64,000 nucleotides of DNA from DRVV01 sp964487415 (GTDB lineage Archaea > Thermoproteota > Bathyarchaeia > Bathyarchaeales > Bathycorpusculaceae): assembly GCA_964487415.1 (NCBI GenBank), contig CAZAPQ010000126.1, forward strand, positions 1 to 64,000, read 5' to 3'. The notes below the pieces were generated by a model. That model did not search any database, was not told the DNA's origin, and saw nothing but the letters and a program-made list of their open reading frames with translations. Positions within the stretch are counted from its first letter, which is position 1. Every line of letters begins with the position of its first letter. A program made the position numbers and the translations under genes. Shown here one piece after another: positions 51,875-60,192 of this stretch.

Positions 51875-53050
51875 CTAGGAAAGCTTTTGTAGGGCATCAG
51901 ATATTCGCGCCAAAGCCTCCTTTATGTTCTCAACCGAATTTGTAAACGACAGGCGTAAATGTCCTTCGCCCTGAGCTCCGAAGGCTGTTCCAGGCAAAAC
52001 GGCGACACCTGCCTCGTGTAGTAGATAATCTGCAAGTTTTTGGGATGTCATTTTTGTTTCTTTTATGTTTGGGAATGCATAAAATGTTCCACGAGGTGCC
52101 TTGCACTTAATTCCCCTGACCTTACTTAATCCTGAAACGATGATGTCTCGGCGTCGTTTAAATTCTTCAATCATCTTTCTGACGCTGTCTTGAGGTCCCC
52201 TTAAAGCCTCGATGCCTGCTACTTGTACAAAGGCGCAGGTACAAGCGTTGGAGTTTATGACAAGTTTTGTAAGAGTTTGGGCTATATCCTTTCGCATAAC
52301 TCCATATCCAAGCCTCCATCCTGTCATAGCGTAAGTCTTAGAGAACCCATCCAAAATTACTGTTCTATCCTTCATCCCGGGAATAGAAGCTATGCTTTCG
52401 TGTTCTCCTTCATAGATTATTCGGCTGTAAATCTCATCAGAAATTACTATGATGTCATCTCTGTTAGAGATACAGTCCGCTATTAGCCTCAGATCCTCTC
52501 TGGTCAAGACCCCTCCAGTTGGATTTTCTGGCGAGTTTAGTATTACCATCTTAGTTTTCTTAGTTATTTTTTCCTTAACATACTCGTGCTCTATTCTAAA
52601 GTCACGATCCTCGTTTTGAGGAATGGGCACAGGCCTCGCTCCAACGAATTTTATCAGCGACTCGTACGCTGGATATGCAGGGCTTGGATATAGAACCTCC
52701 TCGCCAGGGTTCACCAGAGCTTGTATTAAAAGAAATAGTATTTGCTTGGCGCCTGGACCTACCACAACCTCGTCAGGGTCAACTTCGATTTTTCTGGTTT
52801 TTGAGATGTACTCCGCTATGGCTTCTCTTAACTCAAAAATTCCAGGCGCTGGAACATAGTGGGTAAATCCTTCGCGAATAGCTTTTATTGCTGCCTCTTT
52901 TATATTCTCAGGGGTATCAAAGTCAGGGTCGCCTATCTCCATATGAATAACTTTTTTCCCACGTCTCTCCAAAGCCTTTGTCTTTGCAAGCATTTCAAAA
53001 GAAGCTTCTGTCCCTAGGTGACTTATTCTATCTGCGAACAACGGTGCCAC
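51875..53050 (-). CDS. aspC: PLP-dependent class I aminotransferase (aspartate aminotransferase-like)
   Basis: 391 residues. The motifs are IHMEIGDPDFDTPENIKEAA, GPGAKQILFLL, LNSPENPTGGVLTRED, VISDEIYS and DGFSKTYAMTGWRLGYGVMR with the PLP Lys. Closest to archaeal aspartate/aromatic aminotransferases; the exact substrate cannot be fixed. The promoter lies in the A/T-rich 53051-53110. It is divergent from the MoaD-like gene. Confidence 0.92.
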   Translation of the reverse strand: MAPLFADRISHLGTEASFEMLAKTKALERRGKKVIHMEIGDPDFDTPENIKEAAIKAIREGFTHYVPAPGIFELREAIAEYISKTRKIEVDPDEVVVGPGAKQILFLLIQALVNPGEEVLYPSPAYPAYESLIKFVGARPVPIPQNEDRDFRIEHEYVKEKITKKTKMVILNSPENPTGGVLTREDLRLIADCISNRDDIIVISDEIYSRIIYEGEHESIASIPGMKDRTVILDGFSKTYAMTGWRLGYGVMRKDIAQTLTKLVINSNACTCAFVQVAGIEALRGPQDSVRKMIEEFKRRRDIIVSGLSKVRGIKCKAPRGTFYAFPNIKETKMTSQKLADYLLHEAGVAVLPGTAFGAQGEGHLRLSFTNSVENIKEALARISDALQKLS

Positions 53051-53212
53051 TTCGACATCCCCGTTTTTAAGCCGAGTTTATGTAAAAGAAGATATTTAAG
53101 CATTCATTCATATAGTTTCCCCGGCTAAATTCGCTAACGTAAATGGTTCAAAATTTTATAACTAGGCAATAAATTAATTCAAAAATAGCCTTTGAACATA
53201 GGAGGATTATAA

Positions 53213-53497
53213 GTGACCGTGGCTGTGAAATTTTTAGGGAGTTTCCGCAATATTGTCGGGAAGGACGAAATAAACTTGGCTATTCAGCATCCTCTCAAGT
53301 TAGAAGATTTCATTAAAACAATTATTGAGAAGTGGCCAGCATTGAAAACGGTTCTACCTGATTCGGAATTAAGCTATTTAAAAACATATAGCTTAATATT
53401 TGTTAATGGAAAGGAAGTTAGTGTCCTGAATGGCTTGGATACCATATTAAAAGATGGGGACGAGGTTGTTTTTATACCGGTTTTGCATGGAGGATGA
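53213..53497 (+). CDS. MoaD/ThiS-type ubiquitin-like protein
   Basis: 94 residues. A beta-grasp pattern (VKFLGSFRNIVGKDEINLAI...IFVNGKEVSVLNGLDTILKD...GDEVVFIPVLHGG) ends in the diagnostic Gly-Gly, which is adenylated and then thiolated. It could deliver sulphur to molybdopterin, tungstopterin or tRNA, or act as a SAMP-type modifier. No activating E1-like gene is beside it. GGAGG lies 7 nt before the GTG start. It heads a run with a membrane protein and SAM hydrolase. Confidence 0.88.
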   Translation: MTVAVKFLGSFRNIVGKDEINLAIQHPLKLEDFIKTIIEKWPALKTVLPDSELSYLKTYSLIFVNGKEVSVLNGLDTILKDGDEVVFIPVLHGG

Positions 53498-53558
53498 CTG
53501 GAAAAGTTTATGCGGTGCAATGTTTACCACAATGTAGTAAAGCTTAATACTTAAGAGC

Positions 53559-53894
53559 ATGATTGCTTTACTGGAGAGTGGTTTGGGTAAGGCTGCTTGG
53601 CAAACTCCACTTTACATATCAGTCGCTTGGATCCTAATGACCAGTTATCAAATGTTTACTCAGACAGCGGTTACAACATTAGTTACATACATTAACATGC
53701 TTTGGCCTCAATTGGGATCATGGCTCATATACCGCGTCGATTTGATTATCTCTGTATGCGCCTTTGCATGGGTTTTCGTCGTTTCATCAGCTATCCCAAG
53801 CATTATCCTTGGAAAGGAAAGAGGCGTGCTTCTACAGTTCGCAGTGTGTTTGATATTAACCTTTTTAGCCTTTGTAGTCTTTGACATATTGTAG
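53559..53894 (+). CDS. Small membrane protein, TAG stop within a longer open frame
   Basis: 111 residues. Hydrophobic stretches lie at about residues 15-32, 56-78 and 90-111 (CLILTFLAFVVFDIL). The frame continues after TAG 53892-53894 for 73 more codons without another stop (see the next feature). The end of the last helix is a natural stopping point, so two genes are as likely as one interrupted gene. I do not recognise the family. The ATG has no strong ribosome-binding site. Confidence 0.6.
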   Translation: MIALLESGLGKAAWQTPLYISVAWILMTSYQMFTQTAVTTLVTYINMLWPQLGSWLIYRVDLIISVCAFAWVFVVSSAIPSIILGKERGVLLQFAVCLILTFLAFVVFDIL

Positions 53895-53909
53895 TCATGG
53901 AGTGCCAGC

Positions 53910-54116
53910 ATAGATCCTATCAGGTACTTTCTTGGTTTTGCTTTGTTGTTGAAGAATCCTTTTTCTGCGTTTGCATATCTTATCGCACCTTACGCTTTGA
54001 TGATTGCCATAGACCTCCATGGTAGAAGGAAGCTTAAAAAAGAAATGGAACGACTAGAAAAGTTAACAGAGAATTATTTGCAGAATGTTATTGTTAAGCG
54101 AAATGTCCAGGAGTAA
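53910..54116 (+). CDS. Small membrane protein in the same frame after TAG, possible ATA start
   Basis: About 68 residues if read from ATA 53910: a hydrophobic region (FLGFALLLKNPFSAFAYLIA and PYALMIAID) and a charged amphipathic tail (KKEMERLEKLTENYLQ). GGAG at 53899-53902 lies 7 nt before the ATA. The first conventional start in frame is TTG 53943. The stop (TAA 54114) lies inside the next gene, whose ATG is at 54103, so translation is probably coupled. Alternatives are a readthrough extension of the previous protein or a nonsense-mutated gene. Confidence 0.5.
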   Translation: MDPIRYFLGFALLLKNPFSAFAYLIAPYALMIAIDLHGRRKLKKEMERLEKLTENYLQNVIVKRNVQE

Positions 54117-54924
54117 AGTGCGAAGAAACCTGCATCCCATAATAACATTAACCACAGACTTTGGATTGTCAGATCCTTATGTTGCTGAAATGAAAGCCGT
54201 TATTTTAGGGATAAATCCAAACGCCAAAATAGTGGACATAAGTCATCAAATAGAAAAGTTTAATGTCAGAATGGGTGCTTATATTTTAGCTTCGGCTGCA
54301 CAATATTTTCCAAAGGGCACAATACATGTAGCTGTCATAGATCCTGGTGTAGGAACAACGCGCAGTCCGCTACTCGTGGAGACAAATGATTATTTCTTCA
54401 TAGGTCCTGATAATGGAGTCTTAGCCTTGGCTGTCAGCAAGCAAGGTGTAAAAAGTGTATATATGATAACTAATCCTAAATTCATGCTCCCTAAAGTATC
54501 CGCGACATTTCATGGGCGAGACCTTTTCGCACCGGCTGCAGCCTTTCTTTCAAAAGGAGTTTCCCCGCAAGAATTTGGCCCTAAAATTTGTAATATGTTT
54601 TCACCAGAATTCGCAAAGATCATTAAAATGGAAAGCCTATTTGTAGGCGAAGTTATTTACGTGGATAGTTTTGGAAACATAATCACAAATTTTACTGACG
54701 AGGATGTTAAATCAGCTGTTACTGACGGGTTTATACATGTTAAGCTTGGAAAAAATGAGCTAAAGCTGAAGATTTGTAAAGCCTACGCAGAGGTTGAACC
54801 ATTAAAACCTCTGGCAATAATCGGAAGTCATGACTTCTTGGAGATATCGATAAACCAGGGGAATGCTGCTGAGACATTTGGAATAAAAGCTGGGGATAAG
54901 GTTACACTTTATCGCTCTTTGTAA
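54103..54924 (+). CDS. SAM hydrolase/SAM-dependent adenosyltransferase family (DUF62)
   Basis: About 273 residues. IITLTTDFGLSDPYVAEMK, VAVIDPGVGTTRSP, FIGPDNGVLALAV and FHGRDLFAPAAA are the hallmark motifs. The C-terminal beta-barrel (GEVIYVDSFGNIITNFT) follows. Archaeal members cleave SAM with water to adenosine and methionine. The ATG at 54103 overlaps the previous gene. A neighbouring MoaD-like gene is suggestive but unexplained. Confidence 0.9.
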   Translation: MSRSKVRRNLHPIITLTTDFGLSDPYVAEMKAVILGINPNAKIVDISHQIEKFNVRMGAYILASAAQYFPKGTIHVAVIDPGVGTTRSPLLVETNDYFFIGPDNGVLALAVSKQGVKSVYMITNPKFMLPKVSATFHGRDLFAPAAAFLSKGVSPQEFGPKICNMFSPEFAKIIKMESLFVGEVIYVDSFGNIITNFTDEDVKSAVTDGFIHVKLGKNELKLKICKAYAEVEPLKPLAIIGSHDFLEISINQGNAAETFGIKAGDKVTLYRSL

Positions 54925-55426
54925 GGTCCCTTAGCCTCCTGTCTCCCTCAATTTCTTTTATAAATTCAGCAACACTTTTCGGTACAAGTTCCTCCCAGTT
55001 TTCTCCATTTAGCATGCGTTTTCTGATCTCGGTGGCGGAGTATACCTCACGCTTATGATATTGTATCTCCTTAACCCTGTAGCCAGCCTCTATAAATAGT
55101 CTCCGGGTGAGCGGCTCATTTGAATACACAATGTCAAAGCGTGGAGTGTAACCCTCAACAACTGAAACCCAAACCATGTGTATGTGTATGTCTGGAACTG
55201 GCACAATCCAAATGCGTTTAAGGTCTATTCCTGCTTCCTCTAGGGCTCTTCTAATCATGACAATTCTTTCGCCTGTTGTGAAGGGATTTTCAATTCGATG
55301 GCTATACTGGGCGCTGCCCACAACAATTATCAGCTCGTCAACCTCATTTAAAATATCCTTTACAACGTTTAGATGTCCTAAGTGAAAAGGCTGAAACCTT
55401 CCGACGAAAAGCCCCCGTTTAACCAT
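54902..55426 (-). CDS. nadM: Nicotinamide-nucleotide adenylyltransferase
   Basis: 174 residues. GLFVGRFQPFHLGHLNVVKD (HxGH) at residues 5-24, SAQYSHRIENPFTTGER and YSATEIRKRM (the ISSTxxR-like motif) are complete. It makes NAD from nicotinamide mononucleotide and ATP. The end overlaps the convergent SAM hydrolase gene by 23 nt. The Ogt gene lies just upstream on the same strand (33-nt gap). Confidence 0.95.
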   Translation of the reverse strand: MVKRGLFVGRFQPFHLGHLNVVKDILNEVDELIIVVGSAQYSHRIENPFTTGERIVMIRRALEEAGIDLKRIWIVPVPDIHIHMVWVSVVEGYTPRFDIVYSNEPLTRRLFIEAGYRVKEIQYHKREVYSATEIRKRMLNGENWEELVPKSVAEFIKEIEGDRRLRDLTKSDKV

Positions 55427-55459
55427 AAATATCCCCCTTTGAGGTTAACAAGCCCATTT

Positions 55460-56107
55460 TTATTTTTTACGCCCTACAATAGACCGCTTTTTATACTTAT
55501 TTAAAAGAATTTCAACAGGAAAAACCCGGATATATGCATCATCCACTGAAATGTTTTTCTCGCCGGGAAATCCTCTCTTTTCGCGGCTTAAAATCCCAAG
55601 CTTAACTTCTATGCCTTCGCCATAACCGCCTGGGGTGAAATCTGCTGCGATGACCCTATGACATGGGATAATTAACGGGAAAGGATTAGACATCATCACC
55701 TTGCCTACTGCCCTTGGGCTTCCTCCAACAGCTTCTGCAATGGAACCATACGAGGTCACATAACCTGTCGGAATTAAGGACGTAGCCCTAAGAACTCTCC
55801 TCGTATATTCTGATAGATGTTCCGCTGCTAGGTTAAAGTTTATAGAAACTTCCTTTCCATTGTAAATATCTCTAAGCGTGCTTATCACCCGCTTAGCGAA
55901 TTCCGAGGTCATGTCGGAGTGTTCAAAGGGGACATTAAATGGGATTTTTGCCAGCAAATTTTGTAAAACACGCTTTTCGTTAAAGGCGAAAGCTGTTGCA
56001 AAAATTCTTCCTTCATCATAAGCAAGCCCATACCATACCCCATCGAGGTTTTCAACGTATAATGTTATTTCCCCGTTTTTGTCCCTCCTTATGTCTGGAA
56101 CATCCAT
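55460..56107 (-). CDS. ogt: Methylated-DNA-[protein]-cysteine S-methyltransferase
   Basis: 215 residues. GSIAEAVGGSPRAVGKVMMS is the DNA-binding helix-turn-helix and IIPCHRV (Cys149) the suicidal active site. The N-terminal 90 residues are the usual archaeal AGT domain. It repairs O6-alkylguanine. Its upstream region, 56108-56196, holds the promoter of the divergent proteasome gene. Confidence 0.94.
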   Translation of the reverse strand: MDVPDIRRDKNGEITLYVENLDGVWYGLAYDEGRIFATAFAFNEKRVLQNLLAKIPFNVPFEHSDMTSEFAKRVISTLRDIYNGKEVSINFNLAAEHLSEYTRRVLRATSLIPTGYVTSYGSIAEAVGGSPRAVGKVMMSNPFPLIIPCHRVIAADFTPGGYGEGIEVKLGILSREKRGFPGEKNISVDDAYIRVFPVEILLNKYKKRSIVGRKK

Positions 56108-56160
56108 CGTCTAATTCTTTTAAGCATGGAGAATGCGCAACATTAAGTTTAATAGGACGG

Positions 56161-56169
56161 TTTATATAT
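56161..56169 (+). promoter_or_regulatory. TATA box of the proteasome beta gene
   Basis: TTTATATAT fits an archaeal TATA element, placing the transcript start near 56186-56192. That leaves a short leader before TTG 56197, with GAGGGTG in it. Confidence 0.6.
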
Positions 56170-56196
56170 GACTTTTCACCAGTGAGGGTGAAATAT

Positions 56197-56817
56197 TTGG
56201 AAATTGGAGGACAGATGCCCCAATATTTGTGGGTTCCAGGCGCCACCACAGTTGGAGTGGTGTGTAGCGACGGTGTTATACTCGCCTCTGAGAAACGCGT
56301 TTCCTATGGATATCTAGTCGTCAGCCGGGGCGGGAAGAAGGTCTTTAAGATAACTGATCGCATTGGAGCGGCGTGCGCTGGGCTTGTTTCTGATATGCAG
56401 ATACTTATTCGAGAAGTTGAAGCCTACGCGAACCTGTACAGTCTAGAAGTTGGCCGATCCATTCCTGTTCGATCCGCTGCAAAGCTTATGTCAAACCTAC
56501 TTTTCGCGAATAGGCTTACACCCCTGATAACTCAGACCATCGTAGGAGGATTAGATGAGGAAGGCCCCTCCCTTTACGTGCTTGATGTATTAGGGTCTGT
56601 TATTCCCGACAAGTTTGCCGTGGTGGGTTCTGGGACGGAGATTGCCATGGGTGTTCTAGAAGAGGGATACCGTGAAGGTTTAGACCTTAAGCAAGGAAGG
56701 GAACTTGTTGTAAGGGCAATAAAGTCCGCTATAAGCCGAGATATAATGAGCGGTGATGGCATAGACTTTTTGTTTGTAATGAAGGATGGCATTCGGGAGG
56801 AATCAATAAAATTCTAG
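56197..56817 (+). CDS. psmB: Proteasome subunit beta, Thr1 position replaced by Ala (probably non-catalytic)
   Basis: 206 residues from TTG 56197, or 200 from ATG 56215. The body matches archaeal 20S beta (GVVCSDGVILASEKRVSYGY; AACAGLVSDMQILIREVEAY; GVLEEGYREGLD; SGDGIDFLFV). At the propeptide junction active subunits read GTTTVG, with cleavage before the first Thr. Here it is GATTVG, so the Thr1 position is Ala and self-cleavage should fail. Similar dead beta paralogs occur in other TACK archaea beside a catalytic one, which is not in this window. Confidence 0.87.
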   Translation: MEIGGQMPQYLWVPGATTVGVVCSDGVILASEKRVSYGYLVVSRGGKKVFKITDRIGAACAGLVSDMQILIREVEAYANLYSLEVGRSIPVRSAAKLMSNLLFANRLTPLITQTIVGGLDEEGPSLYVLDVLGSVIPDKFAVVGSGTEIAMGVLEEGYREGLDLKQGRELVVRAIKSAISRDIMSGDGIDFLFVMKDGIREESIKF

Positions 56818-56853
56818 TTTATGGTTTTTGATAATTAACCGAGGCTGTTTCCC

Positions 56854-57480
56854 GTGTCCTTTGATATTAGTCTTGAGGAAGGTATATTTCTCGTCAAACT
56901 TGCACGTGCTGCGGTTGAGGAATATCTTAAAAAACATAGGCGCATCCATGTTCCAGAAGGCACACCAGAAAAGCTGATGCAGCCATGTGGAGTTTTTGTA
57001 ACAATAAACAAAATTGAAAATGGGCAGAAGGATTTACGGGGCTGCATAGGATACCCTTACCCAACAAATCCTTTAGCCGAGGCCGTCATAGACTCTGCAA
57101 TAAGCTCCGCGACAAGCGATCCACGCTTCTATCCGCTTTCCTTAGACGAGCTTGACGGCGTAGTTTTTGAGGTAAGCGTTCTAACACCACCCCAACTAGT
57201 GGAAGTTGAGAAACCCATAGATTATCCCTCAAAAATTAAAATTGGGCGAGACGGACTAATAATTGAGAAAGGATTTTATAAAGGATTATTGCTTCCCCAA
57301 GTTCCTATAGAATGGGGCTGGAATGAAGAGGAATTTCTCTGTCAGTGTTGCATTAAGGCTGGTCTGCCTCCAGATTGCTGGCTAATGAAAGGTACAAAAG
57401 TCTATAAATTCCAAGCCGTAATCTTTGAAGAAGAGAGTCCTGGCGGTGAGATAAAACGCAAGATCATTGAAAAAGAATAA
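56854..57480 (+). CDS. amrA: AMMECR1 domain protein (AmmeMemoRadiSam system)
   Basis: 208 residues. LRGCIGYPYPTNPLAEAVID carries the strictly conserved LRGCIG motif, and FYPLSLDELDGVVFEVSVLT the second block. The family is universal in archaea and animals but has no proven function. Its conserved radical SAM partner is at 2017-3066. GTG start; the preceding proteasome gene ends 37 nt earlier. Confidence 0.92.
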   Translation: MSFDISLEEGIFLVKLARAAVEEYLKKHRRIHVPEGTPEKLMQPCGVFVTINKIENGQKDLRGCIGYPYPTNPLAEAVIDSAISSATSDPRFYPLSLDELDGVVFEVSVLTPPQLVEVEKPIDYPSKIKIGRDGLIIEKGFYKGLLLPQVPIEWGWNEEEFLCQCCIKAGLPPDCWLMKGTKVYKFQAVIFEEESPGGEIKRKIIEKE

Positions 57481-57490
57481 ACTTGAGCTA

Positions 57491-58645
57491 CTATCCCCCT
57501 ATCTCCTCTATGATTTTTATTGTCTTCTCCAAGCCATTAAACCTATTGGAATACTTATTTAATCGTCGCAAATTATCTTTGAAGAACTCTCTTTCTTTCT
57601 CGATTTCCTGAATTGCATGCTTTAACTCTTCCTTATCTTTCGCGATCAAGGCGCAGTTTAAATCTCGCAGTTTTTTGGCATTTCCGACCTGCTCGGGCTG
57701 TGTAGGAATGCAGATGCTAGGCTTCATATACTTTATCACTTCAAAGCATGTGCTATGTCCCCCGCTGAAAATCACCATTTTGCAGTTGGCCATGAGTTCT
57801 TGGCGTTTTTCTGGAGCGAGCCACGAGTATAATGTGCAGTTTCCAATTTTTGTGCTTCTATTATTTTCCCTAGCTTCTCCGAGACTTACTATGCTTTTCA
57901 CGTTCAGGCTACTTAAAACTGGGATTATAATTTGCATGAGCCTAGTTTTTGTTCCTAAAGGGCCACTTATAGAGGCGAAAATATGTTCCTCCGATCCTTT
58001 TACTGGTGTGATATCGAAGAAAGTGCCTACAAATTCAACCCTGTCTCTTATTCCTATGTCATCCAAGTCACCGATATTATACTCGCATATTGTATAGGGC
58101 ATTGGATTGTCCGGAATGATCACTTTTGAGCATTTTTTAATATAACGCTCAACGAATCTCTCTCCTGGGGTAAGTACACGAGCAAAACCATAGCGTGGTC
58201 TAATAAGGTTTGTTACGTAAATGGCTGGGATTCTCCATCTTTGTGCTAGCCTTAACGCATGAAGATCGCCGTCCGAAATAATCAGGTTTGGCCTGATTTT
58301 TCTGATTTTACCTCTAAGATCATAGTAACGTCTTATAGTTTCTATGGCGCTTGGCGTTTTTATTTCAAATCCCCTGTTTTCTGGATTAAAACGCGGTATT
58401 GGGAATAATATATTTAGAATAGAAGCTGAAGTAATTATTCCATAAGAATTTTCATACCAAGCCACAGGCGTACAATGATAGACGTTTCTGAACTCCTTTC
58501 TTAGAAGCTTGTACGCCTTTCCTCCAGAATAGAAGAACAACTCGTTTCCCTTTTCCTCCAACATCCTTCCTAGGCGCATAATTCTTGATAGGTGCCCGAG
58601 TCCAAGTTCGTTACAGCTAAGCATCAATCGCATAGTTCTTCGCAT
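57491..58645 (-). CDS. GT-B family glycosyltransferase (MurG-like)
   Basis: About 384 residues. The N-terminal GLGHLSRIMRLGRMLEEKGN and C-terminal VIFSGGHSTCFEVIKYMKPS (nucleotide-sugar site) are typical of the MurG/UGT fold. The acceptor is unknown; surface glycan or lipid head groups are candidates. The frame has several possible starts (58645, 58633). No transmembrane helix is obvious. Confidence 0.82.
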   Translation of the reverse strand: MRRTMRLMLSCNELGLGHLSRIMRLGRMLEEKGNELFFYSGGKAYKLLRKEFRNVYHCTPVAWYENSYGIITSASILNILFPIPRFNPENRGFEIKTPSAIETIRRYYDLRGKIRKIRPNLIISDGDLHALRLAQRWRIPAIYVTNLIRPRYGFARVLTPGERFVERYIKKCSKVIIPDNPMPYTICEYNIGDLDDIGIRDRVEFVGTFFDITPVKGSEEHIFASISGPLGTKTRLMQIIIPVLSSLNVKSIVSLGEARENNRSTKIGNCTLYSWLAPEKRQELMANCKMVIFSGGHSTCFEVIKYMKPSICIPTQPEQVGNAKKLRDLNCALIAKDKEELKHAIQEIEKEREFFKDNLRRLNKYSNRFNGLEKTIKIIEEIGG

Positions 58646-58784
58646 GCATAAATTGTCCAATAAACTTATTTCAATTATCCTTACCCTTAATTAATTACTG
58701 GTAAACAGCCGTATCGCTTGAGTGTTATTGATTATGTTAGGGTCTATGGGGTCAAATTTATGGAGTAGATTCTGGTAATTATCC

Positions 58785-59504
58785 TTATAATCCTCTAAAA
58801 TTTCCTTTTGAAGTTATTTTTAATGTCCTAAACCCCCTTGCGTAGGAATTCAACATTTCCATGATATTAACGTGTTCCAGTACCATTTGGTTGTCTCTTG
58901 CATACCCCTTTATATCATGTTCCGCAGTCTTAAGAGAGTATAGGCAACACGTATCTCCAACAATTTTGTGTTGACATTCTGAAGGTAAACCCAAAAACAC
59001 TGGATTAGTAGCGTCTATAGCTTTTTCTGAAGCATACACTATGGCATGGGCTCCTGCTGTAAGTTCCGCGATCCTTATGGGGACGCTTTCTTTACCTATT
59101 GCCAAAACTTCAATGCCATGCTTTTGTCTTATGTCAACCGCAATTTTCTTAAGCTTTGGAAGTAGTTTCAGAAGATTATTTTTGGCTTCACCGGAGATTC
59201 TTAAGCCTGAAAAGTGTATTGACGAAAGCTCTTCAACGGGCGTTGCGCCTAAAGTCATGTCTAAATGTATGACATCGGCGTCGAAATTTGCTAGGAGTTC
59301 CATGCATAATTTCACTTCATGTAAAACAAGGTTATGACTAGCTTTGACATCCTCAAAAATTGGTTCGGCTAAAAATGCCTTTGGCTCTCTACATGGTGGG
59401 TTAACCAAAACTGCTGCTGCAGCAACTACGGATTGTGGCTGAAATTTTTCATTTAATATTGCTGATGAGGAATCAGCCGCGATAATTCTCAATGCTTTCA
59501 CCAT
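58785..59504 (-). CDS. DUF4152 family archaeal protein
   Basis: 239 residues. LRIIAADSSSAILNEKFQPQ, VIHLDMTLGATPVEELSSIH and ELTAGAHAIVYASEKAID form a pattern I associate with DUF4152. The acidic residues on strand ends look like a nuclease-type fold, but no activity is known. It lies 50 nt downstream of the RlmE-type gene. The spacer 58646-58784 carries no other feature that I can support. Confidence 0.65.
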   Translation of the reverse strand: MVKALRIIAADSSSAILNEKFQPQSVVAAAAVLVNPPCREPKAFLAEPIFEDVKASHNLVLHEVKLCMELLANFDADVIHLDMTLGATPVEELSSIHFSGLRISGEAKNNLLKLLPKLKKIAVDIRQKHGIEVLAIGKESVPIRIAELTAGAHAIVYASEKAIDATNPVFLGLPSECQHKIVGDTCCLYSLKTAEHDIKGYARDNQMVLEHVNIMEMLNSYARGFRTLKITSKGNFRGL

Positions 59505-59554
59505 GCTTGTTGCAATATTTACTGCATTTTTAATAAATGGCTTTTCAAGACGGG

Positions 59555-60172
59555 CTAAAACTCAGGCTTTCTAAGGTGTAGCCCCAATATGAAAATCTCT
59601 GAGCTTTTTGCCCTACTTGCTTCAGGCTTAATTAATTTTACATCCTCGAAATACTGCCTCACATTTTCAATAAAGTCTTTCAGCATATCTCCTTCAAAAA
59701 CCTTGACAAAGAAGTTGCCCCTAGGCTTTAAAACTTCAATTGCTATTTTTAAGGCTGCCTGTGCGCAGTCTATTTGCCGAGCATGATCAACCTCCCATAT
59801 GCCTGAGATATTTGGAGAAACATCTGAAACCACAACATCCGCTTTTCTAGGCAAAATCTCCATTATGGCTTGAACAGTTTCCTTTTCAGTTATGTCTCCA
59901 ATAATCGTCTTTATGTTGTCCTCAGGGAAAGGTTCTATAGGTTTTAAATCAACTCCAAGAATGAAACCGTTCGATCCGACAATTTTCCTAACTGCTTGAA
60001 TCCAACCTCCAGGAGCAGCGCCTAAATCCACGACAACGTCTTTACTTTTGATGAAATGATATTTCTCTACAGCTTGCAGCAGTTTATAGGCTGCCCTCGA
60101 GCGATAGTTTTCCTCCTTAGCCTTTCTATAATAGTAGTCCCTTTTCCGCTCCTGGAGCCATGCCTTAGGCAA
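59555..60172 (-). CDS. rlmE: FtsJ/RlmE-type 2'-O-methyltransferase
   Basis: 205 residues. VVDLGAAPGGWIQAVRKIVG is the SAM site, and VSDVSPNISGIWEVDHARQI and FFVKVFEGDML supply the catalytic D and K of the K-D-K-E tetrad. N-terminal RDYYYRKAKEENYRSRAAYK fits the family. It methylates 23S rRNA, or tRNA in some archaea. It is 20 nt behind the TFE-beta-like gene. Confidence 0.92.
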   Translation of the reverse strand: MPKAWLQERKRDYYYRKAKEENYRSRAAYKLLQAVEKYHFIKSKDVVVDLGAAPGGWIQAVRKIVGSNGFILGVDLKPIEPFPEDNIKTIIGDITEKETVQAIMEILPRKADVVVSDVSPNISGIWEVDHARQIDCAQAALKIAIEVLKPRGNFFVKVFEGDMLKDFIENVRQYFEDVKLIKPEASRAKSSEIFILGLHLRKPEF

Positions 60173-60192
60173 AACTGATCTTCACCTAATGT

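Noticed and set aside
53892..53894. Pyrrolysine or genome-wide recoding of TAG
   Set aside because: TAG ends many intact genes in this window (for example FEN-1, the GPN GTPase, the thermosome, FAU-1 and the proteasome beta gene), so it is an ordinary stop codon here.
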